Origin: Candidatus Muiribacterium halophilum
Lineage (GTDB): Bacteria; Muiribacteriota; Muiribacteriia; Muiribacteriales; Muiribacteriaceae
Reading direction: 5' to 3'
NCBI GenBank assembly: GCA_023228995.1
Contig: JALOAD010000011.1
Span: 1 to 64,000 of the forward strand
Length of the DNA: 64,000 nucleotides
Numbering within the stretch: the stretch's first letter is position 1; each line of letters opens with the position of its first letter. Made by a program: the position numbers and the translations under genes. A model generated the notes under the pieces. That model had not been told where the DNA came from. It worked only from the letters and a program-made list of their open reading frames with translations, and searched no databases. This document shows positions 7,991 through 17,472 of this stretch, in pieces.

Positions 7991-8548
7991 CTATCCTCTT
8001 ATAAGAGACATTGCATCGTTTCTAGCAGCAATTTCTGTTTCAAAACATCCTCTTACTGCGGATGTTATTGTTTTTGCTCCAGCTCTTTTTACACCTCTTA
8101 CTGTCATACACATATGCTCAGCTTCAATAACTACCATTACACCAATTGGATCAAGCTTTTTCATAAGAGTATTAGCAATATTTGTCGTAAGTCTTTCCTG
8201 TAACTGTGGTCTTCTTGAATAAATATCAAGCATACGAACTAGTTTTGAAAGTCCGGTTATTTTATTATTTCTTGGAATATATACAATATGCGCTTTACCT
8301 GTAAATGGTAATAAATGATGTTCACACATAGAATAAAAATCTATATCTTTAACCATTACCATTTCTTCATGCGGTTCATTAAACATAACTTTTATAGCTT
8401 GTTCAGGATCTTGTTTTAAACCCTGAAAAAGTTCCTGACACATTCTTGCAACTCTATCAGGAGTATCAACAAGACCTTCTCTTGTTGTATCTTCACCAAT
8501 TGCTTCAAGTATATCTTTAACTGCGTTTTTAATTTTCTGTAGATCCAT
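7991..8548 (-). CDS. folE: GTP cyclohydrolase I
   Basis: Converts GTP to dihydroneopterin triphosphate, the first folate step. The 185 residues contain the zinc ligands in MCEHHLLPF and EHMCM, the signature [17 protein letters not shown], and the terminal [20 protein letters not shown] prefer the ATG at 8548; upstream in-frame ATG (8560) and TTG (8566) are possible and would lengthen the overlap. All options overlap the 3' end of ftsH (stop at 8529), so translation is probably coupled. Confidence 0.95.
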   Translation of the reverse strand: MDLQKIKNAVKDILEAIGEDTTREGLVDTPDRVARMCQELFQGLKQDPEQAIKVMFNEPHEEMVMVKDIDFYSMCEHHLLPFTGKAHIVYIPRNNKITGLSKLVRMLDIYSRRPQLQERLTTNIANTLMKKLDPIGVMVVIEAEHMCMTVRGVKRAGAKTITSAVRGCFETEIAARNDAMSLIRG

Positions 8549-10439
8549 CAGTCTTCCCATCGTCAACTATCTTCTCTTTTGACTCTTTTTTTTCTTTTGG
8601 TTCTTCTATATCTAACGGTTCAATTACCCTATCAATTTCACCGCCTGCAATTAAAATATCAACTTCTGATGAATCTAAAGTTTCGTACTTTAATAATGCA
8701 AGAGATATTTTTTCTAATTTATCAAAGTTTTCTTCTAATAATTTTTTTGTAGCATCATAGCATTCCATTATTATTTTTCTTACTTCTATATCAATTTCAT
8801 GAGCTGTTTTTTCACTATAATCTTTTATTTGAGCTATTTCTTTTCCAAGAAAATAATGCTGTTCTCTTTTGCCAAAACTTATAGGTCCGAATTTTTCACT
8901 CATTCCATATACAACAACCATATTATGAGCAATATTAGTTGCTACTGATATGTCATTTGATGCACCGGTTGATAAAAGGTTAAATTTTATTTCTTCTGCA
9001 CATCTTCCACCATAAGCTTTTTTTATTATTGAAAGAAACTGATTTTTTGAGTAAAGATATCTGTCTTTTTCAGGTATAGAATGTGTTACTCCTAAAGCTC
9101 TTCCTCTTGGAATTATTGTAACTTTATGCAAAGGATCACTATCAGGTACAAGTTTTGAAATAAGTGCATGTCCTGCTTCATGCCATGCTGTTATCTCTTT
9201 TTCTTCATCACTTATAACTTTACTTTTTCTTTCAACACCCATTGTTATTTTATCTCTAGCTTCTTCAAAATGATTTGGGCTTACTTTTTTTAAATTTTCT
9301 CTTGCTGCAAGAAGTGCTGCTTCATTACATAAATTTGCCAAATCTGCTCCAGATAATCCTGGAGTTGTTCTCGCAACAACATTAAGATCAACATCATCTG
9401 AAAGTGGGATATTTTTTGTATGTACTTTAAGAACATGATATCTTCCTTTAATATCAGGAAAATCAACAACTATTTGTCTATCAAATCTACCAGGTCTTAA
9501 CAATGCAGGATCTAAAATATCAGGTCTATTTGTAGCTGCTATAACAACAATACCAGTATTTGCTTCAAATCCATCCATTTGAACTAGTAATTGATTAAGT
9601 GTTTGTTCTCTTTCATCATGTCCACCACCTAAACCAGATCCTCTCTGCCTTCCGACAGCATCAATTTCATCTATAAAAACAATACAAGGTTTTCTTTTTT
9701 CTGCACTTGAAAATAAATCTCTTACTCTTGAAGCACCTACTCCAACAAACATTTCAACAAAATCTGAACCACTAATATGAAGAAAAGGTACTTTTGCCTC
9801 ACCTGCAACAGCTCTTGCAAGAAGAGTTTTACCAGTACCCGGAGGGCCTACAAGAAGAACACCTTTAGGTATTTTACCACCAAGTATTTGGAATTTCTTT
9901 GGAGCTTTTAAAAATTCTATTACTTCTTCAAGTTCATTTTTTGCTTCATCACAACCTGCAACATCTTTAAAACTGGTTTTTTGTGCTGATGGATCAATAA
10001 ACTTAGCTTTTGATTTACCAAAAGACATTGCTTTTGTACCCGAACCATTCATTTTATTTAATATATAAAACCAAAATACAATAAATAACAAAAATGGAAA
10101 GAAATTTATCAGCATCTCCACAAGTAAATTTGGAGTTGGCTCTGGTTCTGCTACAAGATTTCTTGAAGCTTTTTCATCAATCATCTTTGCCAATATATTT
10201 GAAAACATTGGATGTATATTTGATTCAAAATCAGTATTACTCTTTGTTCTACCTCTTATTTTATTACCTACAATCTGAAGCTTTTCTACATTGTTTTCTG
10301 TAATAGCTTCTTTTAGCATTGAATATGAGTATCTTTCGAGTTTTCCTTGTGGATTTACAATCTCATTTAATATAAGTACAAGTACTACTATTATGAGTGT
10401 GTACAATATCCATGTCTTTAATTTTCTGTTTTTATCCAA
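8529..10439 (-). CDS. ftsH: ATP-dependent zinc metalloprotease FtsH
   Basis: Membrane-anchored AAA+ protease that degrades unassembled membrane and short-lived proteins. In 636 residues: helix near 9-28, periplasmic segment, helix near 107-128, Walker A GPPGTGKT (198-205), Walker B IVFIDEID (253-260), second region of homology with ATNRPDILD, and the zinc site HEAGH (420-424). The acidic/Lys tail is variable. Start is TTG with GGGAGG five bases before; it overlaps the tilS end by 22 bases. tilS-ftsH-fol order is known from Firmicutes. Confidence 0.97.
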   Translation of the reverse strand: MDKNRKLKTWILYTLIIVVLVLILNEIVNPQGKLERYSYSMLKEAITENNVEKLQIVGNKIRGRTKSNTDFESNIHPMFSNILAKMIDEKASRNLVAEPEPTPNLLVEMLINFFPFLLFIVFWFYILNKMNGSGTKAMSFGKSKAKFIDPSAQKTSFKDVAGCDEAKNELEEVIEFLKAPKKFQILGGKIPKGVLLVGPPGTGKTLLARAVAGEAKVPFLHISGSDFVEMFVGVGASRVRDLFSSAEKRKPCIVFIDEIDAVGRQRGSGLGGGHDEREQTLNQLLVQMDGFEANTGIVVIAATNRPDILDPALLRPGRFDRQIVVDFPDIKGRYHVLKVHTKNIPLSDDVDLNVVARTTPGLSGADLANLCNEAALLAARENLKKVSPNHFEEARDKITMGVERKSKVISDEEKEITAWHEAGHALISKLVPDSDPLHKVTIIPRGRALGVTHSIPEKDRYLYSKNQFLSIIKKAYGGRCAEEIKFNLLSTGASNDISVATNIAHNMVVVYGMSEKFGPISFGKREQHYFLGKEIAQIKDYSEKTAHEIDIEVRKIIMECYDATKKLLEENFDKLEKISLALLKYETLDSSEVDILIAGGEIDRVIEPLDIEEPKEKKESKEKIVDDGKTDGSTEN

Positions 10440-11755
10440 AACATCCTCCCGGTGTAAATAATTTTCGTATTTAAATTTTTAAACTTTTTTTTATAAATTC
10501 CCGGCACCCAGATTATAATTTTATTTGAATCCTCAAAAACCGGGATTCTATCCCTAAGTACACGGTTTATCTTCTTATCTATAAGCTTCTTTTTAAGTAG
10601 CGTATCGGTGCCTATTCTATCACCATTTTTACGATGACGCAACACAATCGGCCATTTTATTTCGTCTTTATTTATGTTTAGTTCATTAGTGGAATTTCCA
10701 TATTTTTTAGTTTTTTCAAATTTTACATTTACGCTGTTATTTCCTTCAAATATTATAGAGTCTTTAAAGTCTGGAAAATATAAATCAAAACACTCTTTTT
10801 TTAAAAAAATTATTCTATTATAATCATTTAATACTATAAAGTTTTTGATTATAGTATGTTTTCCACCACTTGATTTTACAATCTTTAATATCTCTCTAAT
10901 ATTTGAAGAATAAACACCTTCTTCTATATTAAGATAATCTTTTAATATAAAATTTATATAAATATTATCAAAATCTTCGTTGTTAAATAGCTTATTCTTA
11001 ACAATAAGATATTTTCCTTCATCATAACTAATTATATTTTTTTCAATATAATCAAACGCATTAATTCTAACAAAATTCTGATTAATTCTTATATTTTGAG
11101 AAAAAGAATTAAAAACATTATAAAAAGATGGGTTTATACTTAAAATTTCTTTTACAATATTATTTCTAATTTTATTTCTTGTATAACAGTTTTTTTCATT
11201 TGACAAATCTTTTCTATATGAAATAGAATTTTTATCAAGATATGTTGATATTTCGTTTTTAGGAATTGAAAGTATTGGTCTTACAATATCTTTTGAAATC
11301 TCATCAAGACCTTTTAAACCATTTAAACCACAACCTCTTATTAAATTATGTAAAACTGTTTCAATATTATCATCAAGATTGTGTCCTATAGCAATTAAAT
11401 TATATTTTAAATCTTTTAAAACCAATCTATAATAATCAAATCTGATATTTCTAGCTTTTTCCTGAATAGATGTATTTTCTTTAATGGTAGTATCAAGAAT
11501 ATATAGTTTTATCCCAAATTCTTCGCATAATTTCTCACAAAACATACGGTCTTCTTTGGAATAATGTCCTCTAAGATTATAATTTATATGAGTTGCTACA
11601 AATTCTAAACCATAATGTTTTTTTAATTCATTAAGAACTAATAGTAAAAAAACAGAATCGGGACCCCCAGAGAGTCCCAATACTATTTTATCTTTTTCAC
11701 AGACAATTATTTTGTTTTCTACAATATAATCTATCTGTTTTTTTAATATATCCAT
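10418..11755 (-). CDS. tilS: tRNA(Ile)-lysidine synthetase
   Basis: Modifies C34 of tRNA-Ile(CAU) to lysidine so it reads AUA. That matters in this AT-rich genome, where AUA codons are common. The PP-loop SGGPDS is at residues 29-34; GHNLDDNIETVLHNLIRG follows, and the C-terminal substrate domain includes HRKNGDRIG, KKLIDKKI and RDRIPVF. 445 residues, normal length. It starts three bases after the upstream hydrolase gene. Confidence 0.95.
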   Translation of the reverse strand: MDILKKQIDYIVENKIIVCEKDKIVLGLSGGPDSVFLLLVLNELKKHYGLEFVATHINYNLRGHYSKEDRMFCEKLCEEFGIKLYILDTTIKENTSIQEKARNIRFDYYRLVLKDLKYNLIAIGHNLDDNIETVLHNLIRGCGLNGLKGLDEISKDIVRPILSIPKNEISTYLDKNSISYRKDLSNEKNCYTRNKIRNNIVKEILSINPSFYNVFNSFSQNIRINQNFVRINAFDYIEKNIISYDEGKYLIVKNKLFNNEDFDNIYINFILKDYLNIEEGVYSSNIREILKIVKSSGGKHTIIKNFIVLNDYNRIIFLKKECFDLYFPDFKDSIIFEGNNSVNVKFEKTKKYGNSTNELNINKDEIKWPIVLRHRKNGDRIGTDTLLKKKLIDKKINRVLRDRIPVFEDSNKIIIWVPGIYKKKFKNLNTKIIYTGRMFWIKTEN

Positions 11756-11758
11756 ATT

Positions 11759-12820
11759 TTATGAAATTGATTCTTCGCTTTCCATTCTGCTTTCTTTATT
11801 CATTTCACTAATTAACATTTCTCTATACTTATCATCTTTCATTTTTTTATACATAGAAATTGTATCAAATATCTTTCCTACAATTAAAAGTAATACAAGT
11901 GGAATAAAGAAAGTATATCCTGCAAATTCAACCCATGACATATGAAAAGCTTTATTTGCTTCTGGAGCAAATCTATTTAGATTAAACAATATTATAAGAC
12001 AACTTATCCACACTGTAGTAAAATTAGGCAATGCATCTCCTGAACGCATCCAATGAAGTCCATTCATTCTTTCTTTTGTAAAAGGCCAAAATAAGTTAGA
12101 ACCCATATAACCTAGCTGATCTTCTAAAACATGTGTACAAAATCCTAATGAAAACACAAATCCATAAACATGTGCATTCATAACTCCAAAAAGCTTAAGT
12201 AAAAGCCAACCAGCTATACCAAAGAAAATACCTAAAGTAAGACTATGACTCCATCTTCTATGCCATGGAATAAAAAGAGCTTCTACTTTATCACCAGACT
12301 TTCTAAATGAAAAATCTGAACCTGAGAAAATATCAATATAAGTTTTATCATCATAACTATGCAATACTTTAGCATCAAGTTTTGCTTTTCCAATATTATT
12401 ACCTTGATATTCAGTGCCAGGATAAGGTATTTTTGACATATTAACTATAGGTCCTATTTCAACAACAACTTGACTTTGTTCATTATCAAAATAAACACTA
12501 TATTGCCTAAAAAGATCTGCTGATATTTTTACAGAATGAAGCATAAGACTTATTTCTTTTTTTTCTTTAAAAGCTGTATTTATTGCCTGAGCAACAATAT
12601 CAGCCATTATTTGAGGATTCATATCATCAGGATGAGGATCCACTTCAAAATCAAACTTTTGCATAAATTTGGCAAACTTAAAATCAAGTGTATCTGGAAG
12701 TATTCCAAATAAACCACCTAAAGCGATTATTATTGAACTATCATACATTGCCATATTAACAGCTTTTGAAACAAAAGTAGCCGCAGCTACACCAGATATA
12801 AAATGTGATATTCCTTTCAT
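11759..12820 (-). CDS. Membrane-bound metal-dependent hydrolase, YdjM/DUF457 type
   Basis: A 353-residue integral membrane protein of the YdjM-like putative metal-dependent hydrolases. Landmarks: N-terminal MKGISHFISG, LFGILPDTLDFKF, then PWHRRWSHSL, GFCTHVLEDQLGYMGS, WPFTKERMNGLHW and the final hydrophobic segments. The H/D-rich motifs are thought to bind metal; the substrate is unknown. Residues 60-175 form an extra soluble insert not usual in the short family members. It lies between the TctA-like permease (1-base gap) and tilS (3-base gap). Confidence 0.8.
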   Translation of the reverse strand: MKGISHFISGVAAATFVSKAVNMAMYDSSIIIALGGLFGILPDTLDFKFAKFMQKFDFEVDPHPDDMNPQIMADIVAQAINTAFKEKKEISLMLHSVKISADLFRQYSVYFDNEQSQVVVEIGPIVNMSKIPYPGTEYQGNNIGKAKLDAKVLHSYDDKTYIDIFSGSDFSFRKSGDKVEALFIPWHRRWSHSLTLGIFFGIAGWLLLKLFGVMNAHVYGFVFSLGFCTHVLEDQLGYMGSNLFWPFTKERMNGLHWMRSGDALPNFTTVWISCLIILFNLNRFAPEANKAFHMSWVEFAGYTFFIPLVLLLIVGKIFDTISMYKKMKDDKYREMLISEMNKESRMESEESIS

Positions 12821-12821
12821 A

Positions 12822-14147
12822 TTACACCAACCCCATTATTGCAGCAATTTTTGGTCCGATTCCTAACATATTGAAAGTAATCGGTATTAAAAGAACTCCC
12901 ATACAGTTCATTCTTCTTGAACTATACATAACAGGAATAAGACCTATACCAGTACATACTATCATTACTATAAGACCCCAATAACCTGTTATTGACATTA
13001 CAACTGTTAAAATAAATATTAAAGTTATCCAATTAACCACTCTATAATTATAAGAATGAATAAATTTAATCATTAGTTTTGAAAAAAGTATAAGCATGAA
13101 AAACGATATTGCAGCTGAAATTGCTATAAACCCAAGAAGTCTATAATAAGGTTCATTTCCATAAGGCATATATATTGAAGAAATCATCCATGCCATACCA
13201 CCTCTTGTCAAAGCAGCTCCAGGTATAAAGAATAACAAAAATGCACCAACATAATATGCAAATTTTGATACTCCCTGACTCATTACAAAAAGTCTTTCAT
13301 CTCTCTGAGCAGTAGCGTGACCTGCAAAAAGCCCTCCAATACCCCCAGTTACAACTGGAAATATAGCAGCAAACATACCACCAAGCATACCAGCACCAGT
13401 TCCTCTAGTTACAAGTTCCCAGTTAAGATTTGTCGATTTTGCAATATGTTGTTTTGGAATATTACCTCTTGACATTAGGTTTAAAACAACCCAAGGAACA
13501 GCATAAAGTCCAACAAATGCAGGCATAATATTTTGAAATGCAAATTCTGTATTAACAAATGGTTTGTATATAAGTATCATTCCTAAAAAACCAGAAATAA
13601 ATAAAGTAAATAACCCAGCAAAAATAGATCCCCAACCATCTAAAAATTTTTGTAATGGTTTTCCTCTATCTCCACCTTTTGGAAACTCTGACATAATAAT
13701 ATAAAAAAGAATTGTTGTCAGTATCCATCCCATATGAGGAGAAAAAACAGTTCTAACAGTTCTCACTATTATAGGAAGAAACGGAGTAAGTAAAAGCATT
13801 GCAAAAGCAGCTCCTAATCCTCCAATACCAGTTATTATTGAAGCTTCATAACCTCTGCCCTGCATAAGGTATTTTTGTCCAGGCATAACCATAAACATTG
13901 CAGCTTCATCAGGTGCACCAAGAAAAATTGCAGGTACTGTACTAACAATTGAATAACCTACTACAAGTCCAGCACAGAGTGCAATGAAATTTTCTCCACC
14001 CATCCATGAAATTTTTGCCCATAATATTATAAGTATTCCAGCGATATTATAAATATGAAGTGCTGGAAGACAGCCTAAAATAGCTGAAAGCAATGTTCCA
14101 ATAACCAAATACATTAGAGGTTCCATGTAAAAAATAAGCTCTCCCAT
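12822..14147 (-). CDS. TctA-like multi-pass permease (archaeal-type tripartite carrier family)
   Basis: A 441-residue protein with about ten to twelve predicted membrane helices. It resembles the large permease TctA of tripartite tricarboxylate transporters, in the variant annotated in archaea as a TctA-like membrane protein: LSAILGCLPALHIYNI (the glycine/proline motif), FLGAPDEAAMFMVMPG and GTGAGMLGGMFAAIFP with GIGGLFAG. No small permease (TctB) or solute-binding protein (TctC) is adjacent, so its cargo and mechanism are unknown. Its ATG abuts the stop of the OB-fold gene and uses GGGGG inside it as ribosome-binding site. Confidence 0.75.
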   Translation of the reverse strand: MGELIFYMEPLMYLVIGTLLSAILGCLPALHIYNIAGILIILWAKISWMGGENFIALCAGLVVGYSIVSTVPAIFLGAPDEAAMFMVMPGQKYLMQGRGYEASIITGIGGLGAAFAMLLLTPFLPIIVRTVRTVFSPHMGWILTTILFYIIMSEFPKGGDRGKPLQKFLDGWGSIFAGLFTLFISGFLGMILIYKPFVNTEFAFQNIMPAFVGLYAVPWVVLNLMSRGNIPKQHIAKSTNLNWELVTRGTGAGMLGGMFAAIFPVVTGGIGGLFAGHATAQRDERLFVMSQGVSKFAYYVGAFLLFFIPGAALTRGGMAWMISSIYMPYGNEPYYRLLGFIAISAAISFFMLILFSKLMIKFIHSYNYRVVNWITLIFILTVVMSITGYWGLIVMIVCTGIGLIPVMYSSRRMNCMGVLLIPITFNMLGIGPKIAAIMGLV

Positions 14148-15614
14148 TTATTCCCCCAATATCTGTATATTTTTTGAATGTTCAAGAATTATTTCAAGTT
14201 CGTTTTTAAAAACAGTAACTTTTCCAGTAATCTTGATTTTAGTACCATCTGCAAGATTTTCAAGTTCTTGCATATAATTAACAGCTCCTTTTTTTATAAA
14301 AAGTATAATCTGTTTATTTGAGCCGTATATAAATTTGTATTTCATATTACCTTTAAGATTTTCTCTTGAATAAACTTTACCTGTTACATCAATGTATTTA
14401 TTTAAAAACTCTTCTGTTATTTCTTGATCTTTTATCTGAATATTATTATATTTTTCTTTTACAGGTATATCAGTAACTCCTAAAAATTTTACATTCTCAG
14501 TTTTTGCAGGAATTATCTGAAGTTTACCATTATATTCCTTAACTGCACCATTAATCTCAAGTTTATTACCTTCAACAATTTCTGATTTGAAATTTTCATG
14601 AACTTCTTGATAAAGCATAATATCTATTTCACCAAAACCATAATTAAATAGAAGTTTTTTCATAACTTTTCCGTTCTTGGTATTTATATTGAATATTTCA
14701 GATACAACACCTGAAATCACAACATCTTTTCCAAGATCATCTTTAGTTATTTCTCCTTTTACTTTAGTTGAAAGACCAATATCTTTACCAAATTTACCAG
14801 TAAGAGTAAGATCTGTTGAATTTCTAAGCATAAGTTGCATTCTATCTTTATAAACATTTACAGTTACTCTTGCTTCAAATTCAGCACCACGAACAAGTTT
14901 ATCTTTATGCATCATTCTTAGACCATCTATAACTGTATTCCAAACTGTAAGACTTGTTGTTTTTCCAGATTCAGAGCTTATTACAATTGAACCAGGAGCT
15001 TTGTTGTCATTTTTTTTGATATCAACAATATAAGCTTTAATATCAATATGTTTTCCTTCTTCTTCTTTTGTAATTTCCCAAAAATCTTTAGTTTTTACAG
15101 GTCCTGAACCTTCAATCATAATATGTTCAGAAGTCTGAATATATAAAGCAAGAGTGTCACCTTCATCTCTTACCCTAAGACTACCTTTAATTTCTACATT
15201 TTCACCCTTGGCAGGAAGTTTTCTTTCTTCAATAATACTTTGTGCTACAGCTGAATAAGCCATTACTCTAACTTCATTTTTACCATTAGCAATAGTGAAA
15301 TTCATTGAATTCACATTACCATTTTCATTAAAATATACTCTAGGATCCCCTATTACAGTTCCTGACACTTTAACAAATGCAAAATTCATAGTTGGTGTTA
15401 TAGCTGCAAAATCAAGTTCTTCTATTTCTTTATTCTGTGCTGCAAGCCACAAAAATAATACTCCAAATATTGCAAGCAAAACACTGCCATATCTGAATAC
15501 TTTTATACTCATTCTTTTTCCAACTTCAGCCCCACAATAAGGACATCTTTCATAAGTTCCGGTAAATTTTCCACAACTTGGACAATGTGTCTCTAAGTTT
15601 TTGTTATTTTCCAT
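14148..15614 (-). CDS. Zinc-ribbon, membrane-anchored multi-OB-fold protein
   Basis: A 488-residue protein. Residues 8-32 are a two-knuckle zinc ribbon (CPSCG ... CPYCG). A single helix near 40-60 (SVLLAIFGVLFLWLAA) follows, then about four repeats of a beta-rich OB-fold unit: FVKVSGTVIGDP, IDIKAYIVDIKK, DVVISGVVSEIF, YIDVTGKVYSRE, with linked GENVEIKGSLRV-type endings. OB folds of this tRNA_anti/YhcR type bind nucleic acid or oligosaccharide. With the ribbon inside and the OB array outside, extracytoplasmic ligand binding is an inference. It opens the operon with the permease and hydrolase. Confidence 0.75.
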   Translation of the reverse strand: MENNKNLETHCPSCGKFTGTYERCPYCGAEVGKRMSIKVFRYGSVLLAIFGVLFLWLAAQNKEIEELDFAAITPTMNFAFVKVSGTVIGDPRVYFNENGNVNSMNFTIANGKNEVRVMAYSAVAQSIIEERKLPAKGENVEIKGSLRVRDEGDTLALYIQTSEHIMIEGSGPVKTKDFWEITKEEEGKHIDIKAYIVDIKKNDNKAPGSIVISSESGKTTSLTVWNTVIDGLRMMHKDKLVRGAEFEARVTVNVYKDRMQLMLRNSTDLTLTGKFGKDIGLSTKVKGEITKDDLGKDVVISGVVSEIFNINTKNGKVMKKLLFNYGFGEIDIMLYQEVHENFKSEIVEGNKLEINGAVKEYNGKLQIIPAKTENVKFLGVTDIPVKEKYNNIQIKDQEITEEFLNKYIDVTGKVYSRENLKGNMKYKFIYGSNKQIILFIKKGAVNYMQELENLADGTKIKITGKVTVFKNELEIILEHSKNIQILGE

Positions 15615-15654
15615 AATCTCCCTTCCTGTTTTGAGTGTTTATTATTGATTATAT

Positions 15655-15939
15655 TTAATATTTAATACATTTGCAAGGATTATTCCCGCATTTAGAACAA
15701 AACTTATGATATTTTTGTAAAAAAACTTCTTCTAAATCTATATTTCTCGCATTAGCTAGAGAAAAAAGCCATGCTAAAACATCGGCAAACTCTTCTTTTT
15801 CATTTTCTCTATTATCTATTCTAATAGCTTTAGATAATTCTCCAACTTCCTCAACAAACCATGCAAAATTCTTATGAAAATCTCTTTTTTTATCTCTATG
15901 TCCAAACATATTATCTATTTTTTTTTGAAATTCTTTCAT
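15655..15939 (-). CDS. MazG-like nucleotide pyrophosphohydrolase with Cys-rich tail
   Basis: A 94-residue MazG-fold protein, which would hydrolyse NTPs or dNTPs to monophosphates. Metal motifs: WFVEEVGELSKAIR (EExxE) and EEFADVLAWLFSLAN (ExxD). The C-terminus carries CSKCGNNPCKC, a possible metal site beyond the fold. The ATG at 15939 is chosen because GGAG lies eight bases upstream; the longer reading frame upstream runs through a terminator hairpin and is not coding. It lies 40 bases before the OB-fold gene and may head that operon. Confidence 0.85.
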   Translation of the reverse strand: MKEFQKKIDNMFGHRDKKRDFHKNFAWFVEEVGELSKAIRIDNRENEKEEFADVLAWLFSLANARNIDLEEVFLQKYHKFCSKCGNNPCKCIKY

Positions 15940-15975
15940 ATTAAATACTCCAGAAAATATTTTTTTCGTTTTAAA

Positions 15976-16006
15976 CAAAAAAGGTGTATTGCATTCACAA
16001 TACACC
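15976..16006 (-). terminator. Rho-independent terminator after mgtE
   Basis: Perfect nine-pair stem GGTGTATTG / CAATACACC (15983-15991 and 15998-16006) with loop CATTCA. On the minus strand it is followed by a run of seven U. It ends the peptidase-fabH-mgtE unit ahead of the MazG-like gene. Confidence 0.8.
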
Positions 16007-16021
16007 GAAAGAGAGGGTAAA

Positions 16022-16044
16022 ACAACTAATATTGAATTAGTTGT
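16022..16044. repeat. Perfect inverted repeat between mgtE and the MazG-like gene
   Basis: ACAACTAAT, loop ATTGA, ATTAGTTGT: nine perfect pairs, immediately upstream (minus strand) of the terminator. No U-tract follows, so it may be an operator, an mRNA 3'-end structure or part of a double terminator. Confidence 0.55.
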
Positions 16045-16092
16045 ACCTAGGTTTTTTATCGACATATTTTAAAGAAGGTTTAGAATTATTTA

Positions 16093-17472
16093 TTAAAATA
16101 TTTTTAAAATTATTTTTGCAGTCTCAAAATATATAATAAGGCCACCAATATCAACAATTGTACTAATAAGAGGACCAGACATTACAGTAGGGTCGAGTTT
16201 TAACTTTTTAGCCATAATAGGAAGAACACCACCAGCACAAGCAGATGAAACTGTTGTAAATATAAGAGCAAAACCTAATGTAAAACTAACTTCAGGAATT
16301 TTACTTATAAAAAGAGATTGCATAAAACCTAAAACTGCAAGAAAACAACCAAGAATAAAACCAATTAATAATTCTTTTCTTAAAACTCTAAAAGTATCAG
16401 TTAATTGAACTTCCCCTAGCGCAAGACTTCTGATAATCATAGTAGAACTCTGAGTTCCAGTATTACCGCCGGTATCAGTTATAATAGGTATAAAATATGA
16501 TAATGGTATGAGAATTGCTAATAAATTATCGTAACTTCTTATAATAGAACTTGTAACAGTACCAACAAGTAAAAGTACACAAAGCCATAATAATCTTTTT
16601 TTAACAAGGTCAAAAACAGATGTATCAAAATAAGATTCTTCCAAAGGAAAAGAAGCTCCTATTTTTTGCATATCTTCAGTAGCTTCTTCTTCTATTACAT
16701 CCATAATATCATCAAAAGTTATTATTCCAACAACTTTTTCATTAGTATCAAGAACTGGAACAGCTGAAAAATTATATTTTTGAAAAACATTAGCAACTTC
16801 TTCTTGATCAACATATGTATAAACATATATAACATTTGTTTCCATTATATCTTTAAGTTTAGTACCCGGTTCAGCAATAATTATATCTCTTAGCGATAAT
16901 ATACCAAGAAGACTTCCTTGAGTATCAACAACAAACTCCACATATATTGTTTCAGCATTTTTATATTTATTTCTAAGAACAGCTATAGCTTCTTCAACAG
17001 TAAGTTCTTTATTTAAGCCGACAAACTCGGTAGTCATTATACCACCGGCTGTATTTTCCTCATATTGAAGAAGTTCATCAAGATCTTTTTTTTCTTCAGG
17101 TAAAAGTTTTTCAGAAAGTCTTTCAGCAACATCTTTAGACAAAGAAGCAAAAAAGTCTGCTCTATCATCAGAAGCCATAGTATTAAGAATTAAAGAAACA
17201 AGTTTTCTATCATGAATATTTTTTATTATTTCTTCTTGATTTAAAAATTCAAGTTCCTCAAAAGCCTCAACTATAAAATCCTTATCTTCAGGAAGAGTTA
17301 TTAGATAAACTTTATCATCGATTTCTTCAAGTTCTTCGATAATGTGAGCAATATCAACTGGATAAAGTTCTTCAATAAGCTTTTTTATATCATTACTTTT
17401 TCTATTCTTTACCAGTTCAATAAACTCGATATTAAATATTTTTTCTGGAAAAAACTCTTTATTTATATCCAT
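16093..17472 (-). CDS. mgtE: Magnesium transporter MgtE
   Basis: A Mg2+ channel gated by cytosolic Mg2+. The 459 residues follow the family order: an alpha-superhelical N domain (about 1-130), two CBS domains (about 135-260; ENTAGGIMTTEF and AVPVLDTNEKVVGIIT), a plug helix, and five membrane helices from about 290 (RLLWLCVLLLVGTVTSS, DTGGNTGTQSSTMIIRSLA, PTVMSGPLISTIVDIGG). GNTGTQ and the GPLISTIVDI segment with Asp line the pore. It overlaps fabH by ten bases, and a terminator hairpin follows. Confidence 0.96.
   Translation of the reverse strand: MDINKEFFPEKIFNIEFIELVKNRKSNDIKKLIEELYPVDIAHIIEELEEIDDKVYLITLPEDKDFIVEAFEELEFLNQEEIIKNIHDRKLVSLILNTMASDDRADFFASLSKDVAERLSEKLLPEEKKDLDELLQYEENTAGGIMTTEFVGLNKELTVEEAIAVLRNKYKNAETIYVEFVVDTQGSLLGILSLRDIIIAEPGTKLKDIMETNVIYVYTYVDQEEVANVFQKYNFSAVPVLDTNEKVVGIITFDDIMDVIEEEATEDMQKIGASFPLEESYFDTSVFDLVKKRLLWLCVLLLVGTVTSSIIRSYDNLLAILIPLSYFIPIITDTGGNTGTQSSTMIIRSLALGEVQLTDTFRVLRKELLIGFILGCFLAVLGFMQSLFISKIPEVSFTLGFALIFTTVSSACAGGVLPIMAKKLKLDPTVMSGPLISTIVDIGGLIIYFETAKIILKIF

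Noticed and set aside
15940-16065. 42-codon N-terminal extension of the MazG-like protein
   Set aside because: It runs through a perfect terminator hairpin and an inverted repeat, while GGAG points to the ATG at 15939.
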